In this document: in pieces, positions 49,657 to 61,600 of the stretch
Position numbering within the stretch: the first letter of the stretch is position 1
How the letters are laid out: every line of letters starts with the position of its first letter
Assembly (NCBI GenBank): GCA_003260075.1
Contig: QLIY01000194.1
Span: 62,001-126,000, forward strand
DNA from: Phallusia mammillata
Lineage: Eukaryota > Chordata > Ascidiacea > Phlebobranchia > Ascidiidae
Direction: 5' to 3'
DNA: 64,000 nt
The notes under the pieces: generated by a model
Databases searched by the model: none
The model's input: only the letters and a program-made list of their open reading frames with translations
What the model was told of the DNA's origin: nothing
Made by a program: the position numbers and the translations under genes

Positions 49657-52600
49657 TCACCGGTCACGGCAGGAACGCAGGCTGGGTGTGTTGAGGGCGT
49701 CGTCCTTAAAGCTTACAACCTCACCATGGATCTTAAAGGTCGACACACAACCGACAAACGAGTGGAAAAATGATTTGTAGAGGCCGACGCCTCTGGGTCG
49801 ATAGTCCACACCACCTAAAAACAAAGCAAAGCGCGTTTTATTTTCGTTTCGAAGAAAAGGTGAATGTTATTGCAGCGTATTGAACCTAGATTTAGTAATT
49901 GCATCCGTTTAAACTCCATAACATTGTAATGTTGCGGAGCTGTTTTCAGTTCGATAATTGTTTTAGTGCAATTGTGCAATTTTGTGTTTGTCTTTATTGC
50001 ATAAAATATTTCTTACACATATGCTAATGAAGAAACATTGAAAATGCATGCACAAGGGCAGAATTCAGTTAGGCTATTGCTTACCGATCCAAACATTTCC
50101 ATCTGTGTTCAGTTCCCGGGTATTTCCCTGCGCTACAACCTCTTGTGGTATTCCGTTATCGACGCTCAGCGTGGCTTTGGCGAATTTTCTGTATGTGCAA
50201 GTTGGGTTTTAGCAAAACAATGCTCCCGAATCAAGCCAATTTATAATATACTTTAATAGATCGCACCTGTCCACTTTGATGGTGTGGAAACTGTTGTCGT
50301 TAATTCGCTCTTCCGAAATAAGGTGAGCAGGACCAGAACCGAGGTTAAATCGCAAGTGGACTCGTCCGTCGCTAATAGTTACAGCCAAGTAATCATGGTT
50401 GTCGATCGCCTTGCCGGCCATGAGCAGCAGACCGTGACGCGCAGTGGTGCGTATCACAAGCTCGAAGCGATTATGGCGAGTTGCTCGACTCCTTAAATAG
50501 AAAGAGTGTTAAGAAAGGAGGTTAACTAAATGAATTGGATTTGGGCAAGTGGGAAAAAGTAATGTATTGGTTGAATGGTTCATATAATTTCTAAATGAAC
50601 TCTGATACCCATGCACTGATGACGTTTGTTTTTCCACAAAAAGTTTTAAATTTTGAAACAAAGTCTATGATTTAGAGACATATACGTTGTATGCTTTGCT
50701 GCAGAAACCACTACAAACGCATAGTTTTGTAAGTTTTCAACATAACACAATGCATGAAAACGTACTTAGGGGCAAAAGACAATGCATGCCGATTAAGAAC
50801 AACAAAATCATGTTGATTTTGTAAATTTGTGGTATATGACATGGAATGTACTTAAACAAAAACTACATTTAAGAAAAGGAATCGGAAACTAAAACAAAAA
50901 GTTTTTGTAGAGCATAAAGTGTGATGACAAAACAAGAAAACATTTCGAAGTTTTAAATATTGATCAAGTTATGTGGACAAAATGATTTCAATGACTGTTA
51001 GAATGAAGACACATTAACTGGTTAGTTTCAAAAAACACTCGTCTTACATTGGAGTGAAGGCCCTGCAAAAACGACAATAGATAGAAAATTGTCACCAGTT
51101 GTAGTAAACCTGTTTAACTTGTAGTGAAAATGTAGTTTTAACACAGTTAACTAACAATAAATAAATTACTTTGACCACGATTTGATGAATGATGAGCGAC
51201 TGATGGCATGAATACTTACATTGGAATAAAATTGTTTTTGCTCTCTCTTGCGGGTGGCAAGAAAAAAGTAAATTAGATAAGGATTTAAGTTAAAAATGTC
51301 AAGATCTCTACCAATTTCCATTGCACTATATTTTCGCACCTAAGTTCTGACAGTCTAATCTGGAGGTTACTATAACGCATACGTTTACCCATCATTACTT
51401 AACACAAAATACGATTAAAACAGAAAAAAACGTTTTTAAATTTACGAACGGTCATGTTATTCTTAGTATTTAAAATGCAAAAACTTTAAACAAAATGTAA
51501 CTTACTTTTCCTTCACTGCATTCCTGTACATTGCCACCACCTTCCCGTCGAAGTAAACCGCCGACGCCGCTTCATCGCGTAATACATTGACTGAACTTGT
51601 TCTTTCAGATGCCCCTGTTTGAACAACAACATAAAAAACTTTAAAGTCAAGTTATTGATTTGAAACGTATGAAAAGGACTTAACGGAACAATCGTCATTT
51701 TTGTTTTTGTTTTTTAACTGAAAAAGTTTCTGTTCCCCCCCCCCACAGTTAACTAACAATAAATAAATTACTTTGACCACGATTTGATGAATGATGAGCG
51801 ACTGATGGCATGAATACTTACATTGGAATAAAATTGTTTTTGCTCTCTCTTGCGGGTGGCAAGAAAAAAGTAAATTAGATAAGGATTTAAGTTAAAAATG
51901 TCAAGATCTCTACCAATTTCCATTGCACTATATTTTCGCACCTAAGTTCTGACAGTCTAATCTGGAGGTTACTATAACGCATACGTTTACCCATCATTAC
52001 TTAACACAAAATACGATTAAAACAGAAAAAAACGTTTTTAAATTTACGAACGGTCATGTTATTCTTAGTATTTAAAATGCAAAAACTTTAAACAAAATGT
52101 AACTTACTTTTCCTTCACTGCATTCCTGTACATTGCCACCACCTTCCCGTCGAAGTAAACCGCCGACGCCGCTTCATCGCGTAATACATTGACTGAACTT
52201 GTTCTTTCAGATGCCCCTGTTTGAACAACAACATAAAAAACTTTAAAGTCAAGTTATTGATTTGAAACGTATGAAAAGGACTTAACGGAACAATCGTCAT
52301 TTTTGTTTTTGTTTTTTAACTGAAAAAGTTGCTGTTTAGCCTATATGATTTGGGCTAACTTCCGTAATATGGACCAGACTTATATTCTTGCAAGTATGCA
52401 TTAACGGGCAAAAACGGACTTCACTTACACTATAATACAAAGCCAATTTGAGCAAACCGCGAATATTCGGTACAATTTTTTCAAAAGAATGGTAAAATCA
52501 ATGATGGAAAATGGGTTAATTATAAATTGCATTACAAATTTGATTTTTATTTCAACTTACGTTCGTCGCAACGGGAACCGGCGTAACCCTCTGCACACAA

Positions 52601-55600
52601 GCAGGTGAACTCGGCTTTACGGGGATAACACGTTCCACCATTCTCACAAGGTTTATGATAACACGCATGTGCATTGAAGGGCTGCACATTCCACTGCGCA
52701 ACTCCGCCACCAGGAGTCAGAGACAGCGATATCCCGTTGACTTCAAACTACAAACATAAACACTTTGTTACTCCGAAATATCGACACAAACATCGTTTTA
52801 TTAGTGGGTGGTAACATTGTTGCCAAAATATGAAATCAGACAGGTATGTTTATTTATTTCCAGTCAGCAACCTGGAAAAATAGTAACAAAGAGAAATGTG
52901 CCGTAAACAAAAAAAGCTTAAGCAAGGACAAAAAAAGCAATCATTTCACAATTTTTCAAAAATCGGCAGTTTTCTTTTTTCCTTTTCGTTACAAAGCCCC
53001 TGTTTGAAGTGTGAATCAAAGTGCAGTCATTTTTCCTCCTATGTGCCAACAATTTTGCGTTGAGTAAAAAAATCTTTTTATCTTCATTTTTTTGTTTAAA
53101 AAAAATCGTTTTATCTTTATAACTTACCTTTTGTAAGGCTCCAACAAGGCCAGTTGTAATCCCGGTTGCTTTCGGTATCTTAGTGTAGTCAGGAACTCCA
53201 CCCAGATATAAAGGTTGGTCCACGTTCAACTCAGAGTGGAGATTCTGTCGCAATAAAAATAAAATAAAAATGTCAATCCCTGTCAGCAGAAAAGTGATAA
53301 ACTCAGCTCAGCCGAGGCATATCCTGAAAAGCCTTTCGTTCTGGAACTTACCCAATGCTTCATATACCATTTGCGCTAGCGTGAAAAAGCATAAAAATTC
53401 AGTTAAAATGTGTCAACTGAAACACATTTATACCACAACAATCTCAAAAAACATCGACATAACCACGACATCAAGTATGTATTACCAACGGCAGCAAGCA
53501 TGTCGAAACAACATTTTGTAACCAAATGTCTTGAGTATATATTATTATCACTAATGCATGACTTTGACGTGCACAATTTTCACGCTTCTGTGCATCGTTT
53601 TTAAATGTAAAACAACAGCGAAACCACATAAGACACTAATACGGCAAACGAACCTTGTTTTTCACGGACGTGCGAGCTTTCTGTGATATATAACATTCAG
53701 AGGTGAAAATCTACCGATTACCGGATGTCCCCTATCCTTAAGTACTATAACTTATAATATAGTCTATAAGCTACCCTATTGACAATATAAAGCCCATAAA
53801 ATAAAACTATCGCTGAATAAACGTGTTATGGAATGGCTGTGAACTTACCGGTGACGTTCCCTGGACTGTAGGTCCGTTGTCAATTGACATCTCACCATGA
53901 CGATTCTCACGTGACAATCGAACCACGTGCCACTCGTTGAGGCCAACCGGTGACGCACTCCTAATACATTAAATGTGGAATTAGTTGAGCTTATCTAAAT
54001 GCCTTTTAACAAAAGATTCACTCTAGTAAAGTAATACACCTATTTTATTTATTTTCAAGTTACCTTATTTTTGCCAACCCCTGTCCAAGATCGTACATGT
54101 ATACAAGATATCCGTCTTTTAGGTTAAGAGCTACCAAGTCTCTCCTACTCTTGCCCTCCTTCTGTTGATCGTTGTAGAAAATCAAACCTGGGCATAAAAG
54201 GTCTTACACATTAGATATTTGGCTTTGCCCGCGCTCTTGGGTGCTCTATAGGGCAGCAGTTTTGTTCTACTTTTTCTTATCTGTAGCAAAGGTGTTATTA
54301 TCAATGCATGTTACACAACATTGAAGAACTGGGATCTAACTATTGACTTTATAAGAAATGTGAAATTATGAATAAACTTGAACTGACCGTCGGGTTGACT
54401 TGAATAAAACAAAACTTCCACCGACATTGACGAAGCGACGTCACTGCTCAATGGTTCAAACTGCAAGTAGGAATCCTCGGCAAACGCAGGCATGTAACCG
54501 GGACCACCCAAGTCAAGTTCGGCTGTAAGAAAAAACAATACAACTGCTAATCCATACCCACATAAGTATAATGCAGTGGTTCGTGGCTTGGTACCAAACT
54601 ACACATATTGTAAGCTAATACAAAAAATCGAAGAAATTGGCTAGCAACGTTAGTATGATTTGTATTGTGAGACGTAAAGCGGATTTTGGCAACAAATAAG
54701 TTTAACACGGAGTTCTACGATTTTCATTTTGTCGTGAACACTCTAACTTTGTCACCAATTTCAAAAGCACAACGACTTTCGCTTTGCAAAGATAAACTTT
54801 TGCGACAAATTTTAAACATTGGCCTAATTAGATTTTTATGTACTTACATATAGAACAGACACCTTACATTAAAATAACAGCAAGTTACTCAAACAAAACA
54901 GTTTAAACTCACAATCCATACAAAGGGATCCGGACCTTCCAGGCGGACACACACAAGTGTAACCGTCACCATTTTCACTCCTCACACATGTTGATGACAA
55001 GTGACACTGATGGGCGATACATGGATCTTTCGGTTTCTTTGTAACAGGTTGTTCACATGTGGGTCCTGCATTAAACGACAGTGTTTCGTTATACCGCATC
55101 GAGAGCATTTCTTAAAAGGTTTACGAAGAAATCTTACCTTCGAATAATCCCTTGCATTGACACTTGTTGGTAAAGATGTCACCCTGTTTGGTGATAAAGC
55201 AGTTTGCAGAGTTACGGCACTTGCTGGGAAAGCATGGGGATGAACCACATTCGGCGATTCTATACAAAATACAACGCATAAGTTCTCACAAGTGTACTGA
55301 AATTTTGGACCTCTGGAACGAAAAAGGCATGTAAGGGCGTCGAAAAGGAGTAAGAACCAATTCAACCTCTAAAGTCAACAAGTTGTGTCTGCTAAGTTGA
55401 CATACCTGCGGGCATTGATACAGTTTCGGGATGATGAGTTAAGGACGAGTTCCGAATTGTCAATTGAAACACTGTGAACGCACCCAGTCAAACCCTTGTC
55501 TACGCCGACCTGGTTTTGAATGGTTGTGGAACTGGAATGGAAACAAAAATAGAATTCACTAATGTTTTTTAAGAAAAAAGTTAAACCGAAACCGGGCGAA

Positions 55601-58600
55601 AGTTTCAGGTTTGGCCAAATGCCCTTATAAGTGATTTGATGCCTGTTTCAACAAAACCTATAACGTTAGTTTAAGTGAGAAGTGCAAACAAACAACAGCT
55701 TGCGGTTGATCGAGAGTATTTGTTTCGAGCACAATCGTCTGTTCCTGTCTATTATTGACATTCAATTCGTAGGATTATTTTTTAAAAAACATTACAGATG
55801 TTTCACCCCACACATACATACAGGATTCTGTCGACTGAAACGAATCCTCCGATGTAAACATTAGAATCCAGGTTCAAACCCCGTCTTGGGCCAGGGGAGG
55901 TGCCGTGAACGGGATTGCCATCGTTATCAATCTAAAAACGGGAATAGTTACATCTCTGTTTCCCAGAATAAGAACACAAATTCATGTATTGGGATGTTGA
56001 AAATCCCATGTCCTACCTGTAACATTCCTTCCCTTCTGTTACGTCTTGCGACAATACTGTGCCATTCTCCGTCGTCCAACGGTCTTTTGCTTCTTAATTT
56101 TAAAGCGCCGGAACCAGTGTCGAACCTGGGTACAGCGAGTCAACAAAATTGTAATTTAAGTCCGTAAAAGTGTATGTAAGTACTTTTTTGTTACAATGAC
56201 CATGTCGGGAAGAAATGGTGTATACATAGGATGAATTCAAAATCTAGATTGCAATTTTGGATTCGCTTCATACATTAAACTTCAATTTGGACAGTCCTAA
56301 TGATATGTTATCACCTCTTTCACTATTGTATCTATATGCGTATGATATTGCGATAAACGTGCCTAGGAAAACTTGAAAGAATGTAAAGTTTCAACGCATG
56401 CTAGTATAGTGTACTCGTTAGGTAGAGCAAACTTTGCCCAGGCGAGATATGGCGTTGAATTACCTGAATTCCAGGTAACCTTTGTTGATGGCGAGTGAAA
56501 TAAAGTCACTTGTTCCGGCGTAGAATAGAAGACCTTCTGAGTCGAAGGATCGAAACCTCATCTCAATAGTTGTGGATGTCACTGCAGCTATACTACGGAA
56601 TTCGGCATACGAGGCTCCTCCAAATTGCGGTATTGTCCATTCTGTGTCTGAATGATAAAATAGAGTTGGTTTACGACTTAATGGTATATTAAGTAATGAG
56701 GTTTTTATTTATTTTTTTGACTTAAGTTTTTGAAAATTAAAATGGTATGTTTTATGACCAAAATGAATCATGAGTTTAGTAAGATAGATGACGGCCTAAA
56801 TAGACGTAAAATGGAGATATTTTTTGTTTAAACGTTTTTGCAAAAGCTCATGCCCTAATCAGTATTATGAGACTATAACAGTCACACCAATTTATACATT
56901 AAAGTTATGAGCAAATTCCTGTCTAGGGTTCTTGATTTTATAAATCTGTTTTGGAATAACTAAGAGATAACGTGGCAAATCTACACTTCTATCAATATAA
57001 AAGACTAAACAAAAACAAAACGGAACATATTTATTCTTACCTTCTTCGTATACTGACTTGGGAACGGGGGAAGATATCACTGTGGAAAGATAAAAACTTT
57101 TTAACTAAGAGTGACATGTTACACCACACACGTGGACAATGAATCACAAGAAACACATGATTTTGTCACTGGTAGTGGGTGCTGTTAATAAAAGGCAACA
57201 GTTAGAAACATTTGAACACAAGCAAACAGTGTATGGTGTCCACACATTTAAAACTCGTTTTGTGGTGAGATACAACAACTAAAAACTCAAATTCGGTTCG
57301 AAAAAGTCTTTTTAACACATGGCGATAAAAAATAAAATATTGGAAACCGCATTTTTCTCTGTAACCACTTTGCATACATTAGTGATAAAAAAGTAACCAA
57401 TATCTCAAGATTTGTGGATGAACCGACGCGCAAAAGCACATATTGTATGTTACATCAAATGTTACAAAATTAAAAATAAAGTCATAGGGAATTGCTATAT
57501 AAATGTAAGTAATATGGCAATATAACAAGCTAACTTCTGTCGCCAAAACAGCACAAATCTCACAAGGCAAACATAATCAACAATTTTTTGTGCAAAAACC
57601 AAAGCAAAAAGGTGATCACACCTAACAAACACCCACAAATTGTTTCACAGTGCCCAGTCACTTCGGTTGGTGCGCAAAAACAAAGCATAGCACTCGGTTA
57701 TCAGGCACACTGGTACTTACACACTCGCTTGAAATCCGGTATCGACATGCTATAGCCATCGCGCAGATCTTCGGCGCCATCCAGCGGCGGAAACGGCCAA
57801 TCGTGAACAAGCAAGTTCTCTTGCCCTGGCGGAACCAACGAGCATATAACACATAAAGCCGCCAAAGACAGCGACAAACGTGCCGGCAGCCCCAGATGTA
57901 GGATGTGGCAAATTTGGATTTTTCTCGGCTTCAATTAGCTTTGCAGTCTAACCCTTGGTGTGAGGCCGGCAGACGCTGATGGCGTAAGCCAGCGTTTCCA
58001 GATGTACCTCAACAGGCATCTTAGTGCCGCTTTAACTGATCTACGTTTAATTCTAGCAGCTATTTGCACATATTAATATCATCTACAACACGGCCTCAAT
58101 ACACAGAACTACTGCAAATTACCCATAAAGGCTGCTGCCTCTCTTTCTACAAAGCGATTAGAATGCATTGTGGCGTCACAACCGGGCATTGAAGCAGCAG
58201 CGGCCAAAGCGGCATGGGGGTTTACGGCACCGGCGGAGTTGGACACTAGGGTTTGCGGCCTGTTGTCATGCCTTCCGCAGGGGTTAAGCGGCTACTAAAA
58301 CGTCAGTACAGTAAGATAGGGAAGGCTACAACGAGCACTATAGGGCAGAAATTGTTTGGCAGAATCACAAGGGGCGATATATCATTAGCGAAGGGTGCAC
58401 AAAGCGATGATTGTGCGCCATGAGGGGCAAGACATGATTGGTGGGAGTCGCCAATTCAGGCGGTGCAGGAATTAAATGTGACCAACGCGTGCATGCCAAT
58501 TTCAACCCAAGGGCGGTGCTGTATGATGATGATTGCAAAATTCGCCGTTCCAAATCACTCAAATTTGCCACAGCCTCCATTGCATGAATTAGCGCAAAGT

Positions 58601-61600
58601 ATAGGGTATATTACCCAAGTCAAAAGACCGTTGCGTTTTATGAACTTTGGTCTATAAAGAGGGTCGTATAGCATGAAGAGACGTTGTTCTTCCCACAATT
58701 GACACCCGAAACACACGCACCGCACAGAAATCAACCCGCAGATGATTACCAGAAAGGCACCAGTCAAAGTCTTGCTAAGTGATTCTTGTTTAAAATGTGC
58801 AGTATAAATATTTACATTTTGTTTCCATAAAATTTGAATTTGACTTATAAAACCAAACAATTGTGTTTGACTGATATCAGACTTGCTATTAGCCAATAAT
58901 CACACGTTACAGAACAGGGTACTTTTAAGCTCAAGTTAACTTCCTTTAAAACAAAACTTGGCGTTTCGTGTGTTTTTGACTGCATCGAATACATTTTCCC
59001 AGCTATGCTGCCAAAGCTTACGTAAAAATCAGCATAAAAGCCTACGCAAGGCAAAAGTTGGCAAACATACACTTATAGGCATGTGTAGCACGGATTCTAC
59101 TGACTTTGACTGGCGCAAGGCAAAGAAGATAGGAAAATATCACGCTCACCCACACTCTACACAACAACCCAACACACAGGGCACGCACACCACGAGTCCT
59201 ACCACAGCGAGGCTGTAGGTTTGGAGAAGCAATTAAGCTTTCAAGGCAATCATACACTACACGACGGCACAAAAAACTGTCCGTCCCAAGGCACTACAAC
59301 ATGCGTGCAATGATTATTATAAAGCAAAGGTGGATATAGGTTTACACGCAAGCCATAAAAGCTGGTGCAAAGCCAAAGCATTAAAAGCATGTTAATCAAG
59401 CCAGGCATGATATAAGCAAGCGAATCTGAATTATGTACACTGCATGAACTGAAATCGAAAAAGCACACTTGCACACAGTTGAAAACCGGGACGGTTTTAT
59501 TTCTGTGAGTTTTCATCTTGTTTTTCTCCGAACGAACGTTGCCACAACAACGCATGGACATAGCTTGAACTTTAACAACTTTGGCACATCGCGAGAACGC
59601 TTTGAGAATCAACCAAGCTTATGTACGATAAAGCTAATCATGGATACTTAAATTACTTTAGGCGATCACTTTAGTTTTGAATAGGCGGAATATACAAGTT
59701 TAGCAATATCATAAGGTAAAGCTTAGCAAGCACAATGTTATGACGAGGCGACTGTTTGAAAACGCTTGATATAAGCATCAGAAGCTAACGTATTTTCTAC
59801 TTAAAAAGCAGACGTCTTATATGCAGCAATTCGGCTCAGCGAATAAAGAAGATTAAAGATTGAATGCTGCACAAATTTCGCTGTACGTTCGCAATGTGTA
59901 TGCTGAATTAGGCGGCGAAGAATTGAACGCATTCGGATGACAATTGGCGCCGCAATTACACGGTATGACTGGCGAGGATGAATGAAATAAAACAATGCAA
60001 AATGCGCGAACGCCGATTTTCTACACACATGAAAGAACGCAATAAAAACTTCACCACGCGGGGATCCCCCTAGATAACTACCACCAACGTGCGTCACTGA
60101 AGACCGGTGGAGGGCGTACCTGTGGGGATGTTTATCTGGAAGTTGTACTCCTCGCCTGAAAGCTGGTTGAGCGAGTCCTGGATCTCGACCGGATCCGAAC
60201 CAGGCGCCAGGCCCAGCTCGAAAGTCGCTATGACACCAGTCGAGAGGAAAAATACGTTGGATTTGAACGACTTAATGCTGAAGGTCATGACCTTGCCGTG
60301 CAGAGGTTCCTGGGCCGCCAACGCCATAACCTATAGAAAACAGGGAATAGAGTATTTACATAAATGTGGGCACGACCAGTGGCGGTTGTGCGAGCGTCTG
60401 AAGTGTAGTTTCTACTTGACTTAAATGGGCTTTGGCGTGGATTGATTGGACGAGTACAGCAGAAGCGTATATGGATTTGCGTTGGATTTACTCTTATGAA
60501 CGACAACATAAATAAGGTATGGTACACAAAACACATTCGGCGAAAGAACTAGTTAAAGTTGATCATATTAGGTCTGTTGGTCCAGTTTGATAGCACCAGT
60601 GGCTTACCTCCGAGCTTATGATGTTGCTGTACTCGGCAAAAAGCTCGGAAGATGAGTCTTCCAGGTCGGAGGAATAATATGTCCGTTGTCCGTCCACCCG
60701 ATAGAAGTCAGCTGTGCCGTTGAACATACTGGGTGCTGCAAATAGAAGTGGATACAAAAGAATGAATACAACAGCACGCGGCTTGTGACGACATTCGAGC
60801 AGTGACGACAGCAATGACACACGACAATGCAGTCACGAAAAAAAAGACAATGCAGTCACGTGGTAGCAACACTCACCGAGCGAGCGAAACGAAATGGATA
60901 TTTTCACTTTTATGACGATGACTTTGAAAGTAAAAACAACAATAACTGATATACATTGGAAATGTGAATTGGTGAAACAATAATGTATGGTTTTGGATTT
61001 TGAATAAAAAACACATGTATATGTATTTGCAGACATGTAGTTGTAACACAAGTTGAGTTTGTCACTTGGTTCCGTATTAATAACCAACGAAAGCTAGAAA
61101 AAGACAAAAATCTGATGGATTAGTTTAATGGCAAGACAGTACATGAAAACAATTGACTTTTTTATCCATAGCTTCTGTAATATTACACAAAGGCGAAAAT
61201 ATATAAATAAGGTTACAGGCCCAGAAATAGTGATGCAGTTATGAGAAAAGTTTCAGTTGAAATACCTTGCGTTGGTTTTTCCGCTGGCTCTTCTGTCGAG
61301 ACTTTCGTTTCCTTGGTAGATGCCATAGTAGTGGCGATTTTCTGAAAGGTTGGCAGTAACCTCGTTATTGTTATGGCGAAAATTAAAACATAAAAATATA
61401 ACCGATGTTTGAGCAAACAAAGGCTAATATTTTTGCTTTGTACCTCGGTGCTTGTCATTGGCTGCTCTTCATCACCACCAGATCCTTCCTTGCATCCATC
61501 CTCGTCATCTCCCATGCATCCACTTCCTAAGATTCAAAATACATACATTAAGATCAAGTGCAGCGAAACAGATTTACATTGTCCTTTTACAACAATACCC

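Larger units (their letters stand above)
51143..52336. repeat. 592-bp duplication around a 10-base C run in agrin
   Basis: 51143-51734 and 51745-52336 are almost identical (offset 602), separated by C10 at 51735-51744, which is a G run on the coding strand. Each copy carries one LamG3 exon (51506-51614 and 52108-52216) and one 27-nt micro-exon. Splicing both LamG3 exons together would break the domain, so a single real copy is likely. Confidence 0.9.

Noticed and set aside
51513..52300. Genuine tandem exon duplication in agrin LamG3
   Set aside because: The copies are nearly identical including introns and meet at a C10 run; using both would insert a second copy of the same beta strands. Assembly overlap is simpler.
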